DNA from: Beroe ovata
Lineage: Eukaryota; Ctenophora; Nuda; Beroida; Beroidae
Assembly: GCA_946803715.1 (NCBI GenBank)
Contig: CAMPET010000181.1
Coordinates: 106,976 to 139,524 of the forward strand
DNA length: 32,549 nucleotides
Direction of reading: 5' to 3'
Of this stretch, positions 18,607 to 28,699 are shown piece after piece (position 1 is the stretch's first letter; each line of letters starts with the position of its first letter). Below the pieces are notes generated by a model. The model did not search any database, was not told where the DNA came from, and worked only from the letters and a program-made list of their open reading frames with translations. Made by a program: the position numbers and the translations under genes.

Positions 18607-20951
18607 CTACATAGATGTTGATCCGAACTTTCCTTCCTTGGTATCCGCGACCTCGATACTGAAATCGTCTCCCACTCTAGACGTTCTGTCTTGGGATAGA
18701 AACCCGTACGCTATGCCATCATACTCCGGCACCAGACTGTCATTGGCTGCCGTCAGTCCGTTCTCTATTGTCGAGTAGCGCGAGTCCCCCGCGTTTTTCA
18801 TCTTCATGAAGTTGTTAAACCGGGTAATGATGAGGGGGAAGGGCAGGGAAATGACCAGGATGCCAGTCAGAGCGCAGATACTCCCCACTATCTTGCCGAG
18901 TGCTGACCGAGGTGCGTAATCCCCGTACCCCACAGTGGACATGGTGATGACACTCCACCAGAAGCCGTGAATCACGCTGTGAAACTGGCATGCCGGATCC
19001 TCGTAGTTGTACGTGATATTTGCCGGAGTGTCCGGGTCGGGGTTCACTACGGAGCAACTCTCCGTGAAGAAGATCAGACTACTGAACAGTACGACAAATG
19101 TGACGAGCATGAGCGCGAGGATGACCAGCTCCCCCGCACTGCCGGTTAGAGCGTATCCCAGCGCGAACAGACCCTGGAAATACCGTGACATCTTGAATAT
19201 GCGGACTATGCGGAGTGTACGGAAAAACCGGAGTACCATGAGGAAGTTTAGGTTCTGTGATTCTGTGAAGATCATGTCCAGGTAGAAAGGGAGGATGGAG
19301 AGAATGTCGAACCTGGGGTGGTGGTGGATCATTGTTTAAAAGCAGCTTTTCTCACTCGGTACAAGATCAAAGTAACTACCACTTGTTTTCACTAGTATAG
19401 ACTCACCAGTTAAGAACAGACTTGATGAATACCCTCTTATCAGGACAGGACAATATCCGTGCTATGAAGTTCACAGTGAACCACACGTTGCTCGTAGTTT
19501 CCACTATCTTAAGTCCGAGTAGCCCAGTCGATACACTGCGGTGGAAGTATGAGACCCATGGTCAGTATTGGTCAATTGTCAGGGTGGTCACTAGGAACTA
19601 GGATGTCAGTTATTCCGGATTTAATGAGTTAATGGACATGGAAATTCTTCTCTTCATTGAGTGGAACTTAGAATTTGTTTTATCGAATAATTGTATTAAT
19701 CTCACCTGATCTGATCCATGCCAAGTCTTGCCATCTCCATTTCCTGGCGGGCTGCTATCCGTATGTCAGGCATGGACTCCACACACTGCGAGCACACGGC
19801 CAGCAGTATTATCACCAGGTCAAAATAGGATATCGCTTTGGCAAACATACTCGAGTCGGGATTATCAAACAACTGTGAGGGGATGGATTCGGTTAAAGAC
19901 ACATTGGGTCACAGGTGGATTGGAGTGGTTGGAAATGTACTGAGTAGATGATATCAAGGGCACTAAAATAACATGAGAATATGAAACCCCGATTCCATCA
20001 CATGGAAATTTGCAATGGAAAGTTTGAACTCACCAGCCAGATGTTCTCCTGCCACGGGTGACAGAACTTGTCACTACAACCCTGGAGGTCATCGTCTGCT
20101 ATACGCTTTATCTGAAACTTGGAGATCACCTGCCGTCCCATTTTGAAGAATTTCAACTCCTCGACAAATATATCGGGATTGATGGAGGAGGGCAGGCACA
20201 TCACTCCATTCGATATGTAGTAGCCGAGAATATTCTCGAAAATAGTTCTGTTCCTATCGAAGAAGTACTCCTTGAGATCTGGTTCGTAGAAGTGCTCCAA
20301 TTCGTCTGACCCTGGCCCCAAAACGAGATGATTATAGTTCGTTAGAAATCAGCGTCAATAAAGCTACTTCCTCTTGTCATAAACAATCGCATCGAGGACC
20401 CCTTCACTTGGCGAGAGAGATTCACCCCAAGAGTAAGAGTTCGATTTACACTTACTCGAGTTAGTACCTACTCAATATACTCATTACTCAGTATACTACT
20501 CTGTGTGAGTTTCCTTCTTAATAACTACCTACTCTCTCTAGTCTCTATCCATTTACAGGGCAATTAGCACTTAATTACTCTGGAATGAACTCTTATCTAG
20601 AAATAACTCCCACAACATTACCTCTAGAATGAACTCTTATCTAGAAATAACTCTCACTATACTAACTCTAGAATGAACTCTTATCTAGAAATAACTCCCA
20701 CAACACTACCTCTAGAAAGGACTGCACTAATTACCGAGAAGTGTGTTTGGGTATCGCTGTAGTGTACTCCTCCTTGTTTGAAACTTGAGTCCCCCCACAT
20801 TGATTGTTATTATCTGCGAGGATGAGAGGGAGGGGACCCTATTCTGTGAGGTGTTGTGGTTGTCGTGAGGGTTGTCGTGGTTGTTAAGCAGCGGGTTGCT
20901 AGGGTTGCTGCTATCGTTGTTGGTTGTCACCACGTGGAACTGTCCCAACAT
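18607..20951 (-). CDS. Shaker-like voltage-gated K+ channel, complete five-exon gene
   Basis: Minus-strand exons 20951-20735, 20311-20034, 19872-19706, 19535-19407 and 19312-18607 join with consistent phases (1, 0, 2, 2) into ~498 aa. The T1 tetramerisation domain (about residues 48-165) has INVGGLKFQTRRSTLQRYPN, EYFFDRNRTIFENILGYYIS and PDIFVEELKFFKMG. S1 is FAKAISYFDLVIILLAVCSQ. S2/S3 contain KIVETTSNVWFTVNFIARIL and FDILSILPFYLDMIF. S4 has six spaced basic residues in LRFFRTLRIVRIFKMSR. S5 and the pore follow with the selectivity filter TMSTVGYGD, and S6 reads ILVISLPFPLIITRFNNF. The C-terminal tail of ~70 residues is short and ends KEGKFGSTSM. T1 lacks the Zn site of Kv2-4, so Kv1/Shaker is the nearest class. 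The usual PVP hinge in S6 is PFP here. All splice sites are GT..AG. It forms a plasma-membrane tetramer. Confidence 0.93.
20579..20720 (+). repeat. 44-bp tandem repeat in Kv intron 1
   Basis: Three copies of a 44-bp unit (starting TCTGGAATGAACTCTTATCT) at 20579, 20623 and 20667 with few differences, plus a 10-bp stub, ending 14 bp from the donor side of exon 1. A looser TACTCA-rich tract precedes it (20450-20515). Confidence 0.88.
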
Positions 20952-21180
20952 TTACACTATCATTCCAGCGTGATCCATTGTACTACAAGGCATGGGGGAT
21001 TTGTTAGATCGAGAATACGATAGAAATACCTGGTGACAAATAGTCAGTGTCGCGAGAATACTATCCTCTGGTCTGGTAAAATTGCGACTCTCCCATCGAA
21101 AAATAGAAGTTATCAGATACCGAAGTGAAGCAGCATGAAGAACGGATAATATAGATATTCTGGCTCTAGACTCATGATCT
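20952..21180. other. Kv 5' flank
   Basis: Upstream of the Kv ATG on the minus strand; would contain its 5' untranslated region and promoter. No clear TATA box or other motif stands out. Confidence 0.4.
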
Positions 21181-21203
21181 GAATCTTGGAAGCAGACTCA
21201 TAA

Positions 21204-21475
21204 AACACACACACACACACANNNNNNNNNNNNNNNNNNNNNNNNNNNNNNNNNNNNNNNNNNNNNNNNNNNNNNNNNNNNNNNNNNNNNNNNNNNNNNN
21301 NNNNNNNNNNNNNNNNNNNNNNNNNNNNNNNNNNNNNNNNNNNNNNNNNNNNNNNNNNNNNNNNNNNNNNNNNNNNNNNNNNNNNNNNNNNNNNNNNNNN
21401 NNNACACACATACACACACACATACATACACACACACACACACTCACACACACTCTCTCTCACACACACACACGT
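21204..21475. repeat. CA microsatellite containing an assembly gap
   Basis: A (CA)n tract is interrupted by a run of 182 Ns (21222-21403), then continues as ACACAC with CATA and CTCT variants to about 21475. Frames reported across it are artefacts. Confidence 0.95.
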
Positions 21476-21479
21476 CGCA

Positions 21480-23387
21480 CACGCATATTTTCATACATAA
21501 CTAATAATATCTGACACCTTGACTGAGAAGTGTTGAGGTAAAAACGAAGTTATTTATCAGCACCGGAGCCAACACCCAAAAACTTGCAAAGTTTGATTTA
21601 AATGAAAGAGTGCCGAGAATCTGATGTGTATGATACCTATTTGACTACAGCTAGAGGAAGGTTCAAACTTGAAGAAGAATGTTTGAAACAGTGACCTATG
21701 TACTCGATAAAACAAACTCGTTAAAATGGACTCGTTGAAATAGACTCGTTAAAACATTTTCAAGCCGGTCGTCCTAATTTCTAACGTACCAAATCTGCAT
21801 AAACCAGCGTCCAAGACTTACGGCTGGCAAGTTTGGCAAAGCTAATCCATATAAGAAGATAACCCCTCATCTGTTGAAAGCAATTCAATTTACATAAATA
21901 CAGGCCAGTTAAATAATCAGTTATTTATAATCAATGAATAATTGCCGTGTATTGGATTAAATCCTAGCGTTCTAGACAGAGACAGTTACAAAGCAATAAC
22001 GGTCAGCAGACAACACAAATGCGCATATTTGACAAATTCTCACTGAGGAATCCGAATTAACCGGAAATTGGAGTGAAATGTAAGTTGACAAACTCTATAG
22101 TACTCTGGTACTATGATAATGGGAATAGCGTTTATCGGAGATTCCAATCTGGAGATTCGCTCATCCCAATTAGTAACGTCATGACACGGTAATAGCGAGG
22201 TAATTGGGTGATAATTCGCTACACGAAGTGATGGATCAAATGAGGGAACTCACCGTCGTCCCTTTGTGTCCAATTGATGAGCAAGCAGCATCAGAAACTA
22301 AGTTGTATCAGTAGTTATGAAGAGACGCATGGTAAATGCAGGTATTTACTACTAATACTGCACTCAAGAGTATTGATAATTGTTAATTATCGGTCATCAG
22401 CTACTGAACCAGACCCGAATAGTCACCTCTGCTGCTCTATTACAACATGGTATAAGAATGGAGGGGACATACCATGTAACAATATGTTGCAGTAATCGTA
22501 ACGGTTCTAGAGTTCTCTGAATGAGAGACCACACATTTGACATAGCTACTATCGGAGCATTACTGAGGAACCAGGGTACAACTATAATTGACTTCAGTAG
22601 TACTGTAGAAGTAGGACACAGCGATACACCTGATATTTGCATAGTCAATATCCTGTAGATATGAATAGATAGAGGGTAGTTGTCACGAAGTGTCGCACTG
22701 ACACATTATAAACAATGCTGGGACACACACAGGGACACACANTGTGTATGAGAATATCATGTTGTATGTCGTCACCCATTGATAACATCTCACAATCACG
22801 CACACGCTGACACATCCCTGCACTACCTCATCTCATCATCACCTCGTAATCATAATCACCTCTGTCTTTTGCAGATTGTTAGTTGTCGTTTTACGTTTAT
22901 TTGAGTATTTATAATAAAATTCCCGTCAATTTAGTAGTAGTAAAGATAATAATGTATTATGATAAATTATTCTTGTTATAGCCTGACGATGTCGTTGAAC
23001 GATGAAATTGATCGCAATAAAAAAGACGCATTTTCATTTGCAAAACAGAGTCAAAAGAGAATTAACTAACTATCTGTCTTCGTACCTAATGCGACTCTTA
23101 TTCAATCGTCCAATCCATGAACTATGTTTATGGAACCTGATCGACAATGATACAATTTGCATCATGACCTTGTTGGTAGGTATTGGTTGATGAAGGAGAT
23201 AACACTTTTGCCAATGCCATGCTCACTGCGATTCTTGTGATATTATGTACTCTGCCTCACACAATTCCTCTCAAGTTGGCCCATAAGTAACCATCAAACA
23301 TGTTCGAGACCATCACCATTCGATTTTTTGGCAAAATCTGGGTGGGGTTCCGTTCAGTCGTGAGAAATCGCTTTGAAAAGGTCATTT
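21480..23387. other. No gene seen
   Basis: About 1.9 kb of AT-rich DNA with no convincing coding sequence on either strand. Local features: GTTAAAATGGACTCG-type short repeats (near 21720-21755), an ACACACAGGGACACACA tract with an N at 22742, and a run of TCATCATCACC-like sequence near 22830-22850. Confidence 0.5.
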
Positions 23388-23481
23388 GATAGCACTGGCT
23401 AAGACTCGCTATAGTTAGAAAAAGCGTATATTTGTCTGATAGGAGATGATAGGAGGGAAACGAGTCTTAGCCAGTGTCATC
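23388..23481. repeat. 94-bp inverted repeat (hairpin or mini-MITE)
   Basis: CACTGGCTAAGACTCG at 23393-23408 is perfectly inverted as CGAGTCTTAGCCAGTG at 23461-23476. GAT/ATC extends each arm after a two-base mismatch, and the loop is about 52 bp. It has no coding capacity. It could be a tiny MITE or a transcribed hairpin. Confidence 0.65.
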
Positions 23482-23815
23482 AAGGAAATTCTGGGCTAGA
23501 ACAGCTCATTTACCGTTATCACTTTTGTCAGATCACAAAAACGACAAACTCTATTAAAAATCTCCCTACGTTTCAATAGGGACACTGTAATATACAGCAA
23601 ACAACTAGACCCAAATTTGACCAAATTTACAATGGCTGCCATCCCTAGTGCCCAATTCTCACGGCCGAGCCTCAAATTTTATCGGTTATCGAATTTTAGG
23701 CATTATAGTGCGAAAATTACACACAATAACACCAATTTGAGGATTTTAACATCATCCGAGAATATTGGAAGTGTTCCAGAATGATTCTAAACGACACTAT
23801 TGTTACTTATCCACT
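23482..23815. other. No gene seen
   Basis: AT-rich DNA between the hairpin and the hAT target duplication; no domain or repeat recognised. Confidence 0.5.
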
Positions 23816-24115
23816 TATGTCATCAGTGATGCACGCCGCTGCCGGACGCCGCCACGCCGGCACATTCTCACACGCCGCCACGCCGAAACCTCTCAAGTGT
23901 GAGTAGTGAGATCATGGTCCCTTTAGCGCCGGGTCACAATTTGCAAAAAACGCTTCAGCGCCGATTTGTCCAGAAAGTTCCAGTCACCCTGGTGACCCTG
24001 GTGATATGTAAGCACCCCAGTGATCACGTATTCTCGTCATGGCACAGCAAATTCATTTGAACAAAATGAAACAAAGTTTTGTATAACAAAATATAGAGGA
24101 ATCGGTAATAACACA

Positions 24116-24282
24116 TTTTATTAAATTTCAATAAAGTCTTGAATTGCAAGAGCTTTCGCCTTAGCACAGTATCGGCTGTTATGCTTTCTAAAACAATCAG
24201 AATCAGGAAGAGTATCTGGCATCTTATATCCTTTGTCTTGAATATTTTCAATGCTTGTTGTTGGAAGGAATCTGTGTAGAAA
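24116..24282 (-). pseudogene. C-terminal remnant of an unknown transposase
   Basis: Reading the minus strand from the N at 24283, a frame of ~51 codons (FLHRFLPTTSIENIQDKGYK, then CFRKHNSRYCAKAKALAIQD, ending FIEI) meets TAA TAA at about 24123-24128. That stop overlaps a poly(A) signal AATAAA. Its position just inside the TIR of the unclassified element makes it the likely end of that element's transposase. I cannot name the family from this piece. Confidence 0.45.
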
Positions 24283-24332
24283 NCCGTTTGGGAGCTATCC
24301 TCAAATGCTCACTTAACCCATTAACGGCCACT

Positions 24333-24941
24333 GTACTCATATGAGATCACAAATTTAGTAGCATGGTTTTGGCAGAAAAATCATTCAATGTACTGTTTCA
24401 TTGGTTCCACCAGTCAGTGGATAGTTCAAAGTCAATTTTTCAACCGGACAATTACATCTCATTAGTTTGGTCACGTGAGCAGGTAGGAAGTAAAAGTGAC
24501 CTAAATTGCAAAAGTCGGTGGACATTATTTGTCATGCTGTAGAACACCCACAATACCATTCCATGGCAATCTTTTTCTTGAAACATGTTGACAAAGGACT
24601 GTATTTAGCTGCAAAGCAATTTGCTTGTCACATATGTTTGATTTATGAAAATTATTTGATCTGGAATTTCGATGATCTCATACAAGATCAGTGGCTGATG
24701 ATACCTGATCTCATATGAGATCACCCCTGCTCTTAGGTATTTTTTGGGCCAAAACTCCTTCCATCATCAAATGGTTTCAGTTATTGAGGAAATAAACTTG
24801 TTAACAGTCATATACATTACAAAAGTGAACCCCAAACACTTCCAAAACCACTTTTTACTCAATTTGTGGTCAATGTTGCCTCAAAATCACATGATCTCGT
24901 ATGAGATCAGTGGCTGTAAAATAGTGATCTCATATGAGATC
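24333..24941 (+). repeat. Array of GATCTCATATGAGATC palindromes (piggyBac subterminal)
   Basis: Copies occur at 24333-24348 (variant GTACTCATATGAGATC), 24674-24689 (CATACAAG centre), 24707-24722 (perfect), 24893-24908 (CGTATGAG centre) and 24926-24941 (perfect), with another at 28116-28130 at the right end. Several are followed by CAGTGGCTG or CAC, echoing GGCCACTG of the terminal repeat, so they look like duplicated terminal units. Confidence 0.85.
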
Positions 24942-25063
24942 ACAATGTTTTGATTCATGTAAAGCCCACGTATTATTCCAATCACTCAATTAAATTGTTA
25001 AGTTTGATTCTGGAAGCAAATCTCATCAAAAACGCAATCATCTACCAAATTGACGAATTGGAT

Positions 25064-27975
25064 ATGGCTCATTGGGAAAGTTTAACGGTGAGTGAAATTA
25101 CTTCCTTTGTCGCTTATTGAGTTACCTATATCATCACTGTTTCGTTGCTATTTATTTCGTCTCTAGCTTTTCGTTTATTTCAAGTACAATCACTGTATCA
25201 TATTATGAATAATTATGTATCATAATCGTTAATTCAGCAACATGTTTTCAGATTATCTTGGTGATGTCTGAGCGTCCAAAACGTCAGCGCACAATGAAAC
25301 GGCCGTTCGAAGATGAAGAACCTATTTTTGAAGTCAATCAAGAAGTAATGGCTCCTTGGAATGGAAAGTACATTCGAGCTTTAGTCATCAAACTATTACC
25401 AAGTTGTTTCTGCACAATCAGATACCAGGATAATCATGAACGTGAAATTAAACAGAACCAACTCAAGTTCATAGAGGAAGAACTGACAGTGCAAGAATCT
25501 CCGTTCGTGATTTCAGAAACTGTTGAAATGACTGATATTGGTGCTGTTGTTGAAGCGCAGCTCAATGAATCAGCTGAGCCAGAAGAAAATGTAACAGCAG
25601 AACCAACAGAGCCTGAAGTAAGTGTACCAACAGAACCAGAATCAGCTGAGCCAGAAGCAAATGTAACAGCAGAACTAACAGAGCCTGAAGTAAGTGTACC
25701 AACAGAACCAGAATCAGCAGAACCAGAAGCAACTGAACCTGAAGCAACAGCAGCAACAGAACCAGAACCCAATGAAGCAGTTTATCCTGAAATAGCTGAT
25801 TTTTCTCGACTTGCAGATGACCAATTAGTGCCAGATCGTGATCCTAATCACACAGTAGAACAGGGACAAATTTGTGCTAATGATGATCCTCAGAATAGTC
25901 CAGTACTTGAATTATCATCAATCAAGAAGAAGATCAGACCAAAGAGGAGATCCCGAAAGCAAAATGTTGTCTTGAATAACGATTCTGTTGCTACTTCCTC
26001 AAACTGTACAACAGTTCAAAAAGCATTTGAGACGTTAGATACCATGTTCACAGATGTTGGTGAACACATAGATGTTGTGATCATTCCTCCTTCAAATCCA
26101 ACTGATCCTAATGCTGACACTGATACTGAGGATATAAACGATGACGTTATAGAAAACATTGACATCTTGCAGGAGATTTCTGGGACAATGGAGATTCAGA
26201 CTTCAAAGCGTTGCACTAAGTTTCAACAAAGTATTACTAAGACGGACAAAGGAGTGTCTACTGGAGTCGTGGGAAACCGAAAAGAGAGGGCGCGAAAAGA
26301 ACGTGAAAGAAATCTTAAGAGTGCTAGCACCAAGGCATTCATATCGAGTCTTCAGAATGAGATTGCAAAAACTTTCAAAGATAAGGATACCCATGATGAA
26401 AACTATAGAATGGATAAGATCATAGACAAAGGGAATGAGCTAAGTAGTCTGCATCTTTGGAAAACTACTTCTGAGAGCAATGTGGTTGTCGTAAAGAGTT
26501 TGGACTGGATTGAAGACATACCAACTGCTCAAACTACTGCTAGTCAAAATGCTGTCGATTCATTCTGTGGGAAGGACCCCGTTGATATCTTTGAACACTT
26601 CATGAATGACGAGATAAGGGAACACTTGATTATGGAGTCTATCAAATATGCCAGACAAAAGAATGATCCAGATTTTACTGTCAATCACAATGACATGCGC
26701 ATATTCACTGGAATTTTGTTACTCACAGGGTATCACACTCTTCCACAGCAGCATCTATACTGGGAGAGAAGTCAAGATGTATCAATGCCTATTGTACATC
26801 AAGCCCTGAGTCGTAATCATTTCAGAGACATAAAACGATACATGCATCTTGCAGACAATGAAAACTTGCTCGAGAACTCGGATGACAAGTTGTACAAGGT
26901 TAGACCACTGTATGACTTGATGAACAAATCTCTAAACCAGCTTCGGGTTTGGCATAGGGACTTGAGCATAGACGAACAGATGATACCTTACACGGGCATG
27001 CACTCAGCTAAGCAGACTAATAGGGAAAAGTCAGTTCGTTTTGGCTACAAGAATTTTTGCCTGACAAGCTCGGATGGATACCCTTACTATATTTTGCCAT
27101 ATGCAGGTGCAAAAGGGTTGAATGGTACATCAGGAAAAAACCTGACTGTGCGAGTTGTATGTCAGTTAATATCTCAGCTCCCAACTGACCTGAAATACAA
27201 CCTTGCTTTTGACAACTGGTATGCAAGTCAGTTATCCCTGGACATCTTATCCAGCCTAGGGATTCCTACTGTGGCTACTGTCAGAGAAGATAGGCTGGGT
27301 AATTGTCCCTTGATTTCAAAATCATCCCTGAAATCTCAAGGAAGGGGACACTGGGTGTATGCATATGATGTCAATGTTGGATTGAAAGTTATCAAATGGC
27401 ATGATAATAGTGTTGTGTCAGTGATTTCCAATTGCCTCGACCCTTTCCCAATAGAACAGGTAAAGCGCTGGTCAGCCAAAGAGAAGAAACATGTATCAGT
27501 AGATAGACCTAATGCCATCAAAGAATACAATGGTACAATGGGTGGGGTTGATCAACTTGATTCGGGTGTTGCAAACTACCGCATCAAGATCAGATCCAAG
27601 AAATGGTGGTGGTGTCATTTCACCAACTGTATATCAATCCTTTTAGTTGCTGCATGGAAAGTTTGGAGACATGTGAACCCACATGAAAAAGACCAGTCAG
27701 AGCTCACATTCATCAGGTTCATAGTTTCAAGATATCTCAACTTACCTAGTGACAAATCCATCCTATCTGTTACCACTAAAATCCGGACATGTGATGCGGT
27801 CCGTTTGAATCAACAGTTTCACGGATTATATCACGTCTCATCCCAAAGACGCTGTGCTATCCCTTCCTGCAAGAGCAGAGTCCGCACTGTATGCAAGACT
27901 TGTGATGTTGCATTGTGTGTTACCAACGATCACTTTATTTTGTATCACACAATCAAGGACTTGGCATCGATTTAA
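25064..27975 (+). CDS. piggyBac transposase, apparently intact, one short intron
   Basis: Exon 1 (25064-25087, MAHWESLT) ends at ACG|GTGAGT. Exon 2 starts after TTTTCAG at 25252 and runs to TAA 27973-27975, giving ~915 aa. If unspliced, the first ATG of the long frame is 25264. Domains: a basic start (PKRQRTMKRP); residues ~20-65 resembling a Tudor-type barrel (EVNQEVMAPWNGKYIRALVI, then CTIRYQDNHERE); an acidic repeat region built on EPEVSVPTEPESAEPEA; a basic region (KKIRPKRRSRKQ); then the DDE_Tnp_1_7 core with catalytic-type aspartates in SIDEQMIPYTG (D570 from ATG 25264), FDNWYAS (D650) and NGTMGGVDQLD (D763); and a C-terminal Cys-rich domain (CAIPSCKSRVRTVCKTCDVA). It cuts and reinserts the element at TTAA. 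There is no internal stop, so it is young or domesticated. The Tudor reading is tentative. Confidence 0.9.
25570..25775 (+). repeat. Coding tandem repeat in the piggyBac ORF
   Basis: About two copies of an 81-bp unit plus shorter derivatives encode GluPro/Val/Thr-rich segments (EPEVSVPTEPESAEPEANV). The open Ser/Gly frame on the opposite strand is only a shadow of this repeat. Confidence 0.85.
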
Positions 27976-28183
27976 ACTTTCCTGAACATTATTTTTATCA
28001 CGATCATGCTTTCATTCGTGCAGCACTTCAGTATCAATTGTATATTCTTGAGAGAAATTTCTTTATTCACACAAGTGTATATTTTTCCACAAGAAAAATC
28101 AAGTGTATTGTCGTTGATCTCATATGAGATNTTTGCAAATTGTGACCCGGCGCTAAAGGGACCATGATCTCACTACTAGTGTG

Positions 28184-28699
28184 CATGGCCTGATAATTCA
28201 AAAAATTTCAAAAAAAATTTTGAACAAAAAATTTGGAAAAAATTAATTTTAAGGCCACATGTGAAAATTAAATTTCTGCGGACAGCCTCACTTGGGAGGC
28301 ACGCGCAGCTCCGTGAAAAATGTGCCGCACATTAACTGTCTGAAAAGAGAGTGGTGTGAAAATGTAGAATTGCGTGCGGAGTAACTAGCTCAAAGCGATA
28401 CGGTTGACTTGACTGCCTGAATAAATTTTGTCGTTTCGTGTGCTTTCCCTTTCTATACCGTAAGTCTCCATTTACAAATTGTAATAACTGGAGCCAAAGT
28501 TGTTGAGCAGTTTGTTGAACATCAGGTTCTGCGAATTACTCATCGCCAAGTCTTTTAACTACATGCACGAGTTTTTGGTGTTTCAGTCTTCCGACAATTT
28601 GCGTTTAAGTTTCTAAAACTCACTTCTGGCGATAAGTGATATGTCAGCTTTAATCTATTTCATGAGCACATTCGGGTTTACTCTTTGATCAATTTCATA
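28184..28699 (+). other. hAT 5' non-coding region after the nested insertion
   Basis: This resumes hAT sequence at the second AGTGTG copy. It holds an A/T homopolymer-rich stretch (28199-28250) and otherwise no coding signal. A possible acceptor, TATCAACAG (28706), precedes the transposase frame. Confidence 0.5.

Larger units (their letters stand above)
24317..28130 (+). mobile_element. piggyBac-family transposon, right end missing
   Basis: The left boundary is a TTAA (24313-24316) followed by CCCATTAACGGCC, which has the form of a piggyBac end (TTAA target, CCC start). The body carries a complete transposase. The right end stops at the N (28131) just after GATCTCATATGAGAT. The expected GGG-TTAA terminus is not seen, so ~25 bp or more are lost at the join. 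Insertion into TTAA inside the unclassified element is implied by the ~29 bp of that element remaining between the N at 24283 and the TTAA. Confidence 0.75.
23902..28177 (-). mobile_element. Unclassified DNA transposon with a perfect 46-bp TIR, 6-bp TSD
   Basis: A 46-bp sequence starting AGTAGTGAGATCATGGTCCC (23902-23947) is repeated, inverted and without mismatch, at 28132-28177. Immediately outside both ends is AGTGTG (23896-23901 and 28178-28183), consistent with a 6-bp target duplication inside the hAT element. Next to the left TIR, a minus-strand coding tail is visible (see separate entry). The right half is missing: the right TIR adjoins an N at 28131. The interior is split by a piggyBac insertion. 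A 6-bp duplication excludes piggyBac (TTAA), hAT (8 bp) and Tc1 (TA). Superfamily not assigned. Confidence 0.72.

Noticed and set aside
18607-19332. Kv last exon as a separate intronless gene
   Set aside because: The MIHHHP start is intronic; the true exon begins at 19312 after CCCCAG and joins four upstream exons in phase.
21113-21469. Cys/Val repeat proteins across the gap
   Set aside because: Produced by (CA)n and a run of Ns.
25434-25772. Ser/Gly-rich minus-strand frame
   Set aside because: Antisense shadow of the EPE-rich repeat in the piggyBac ORF.
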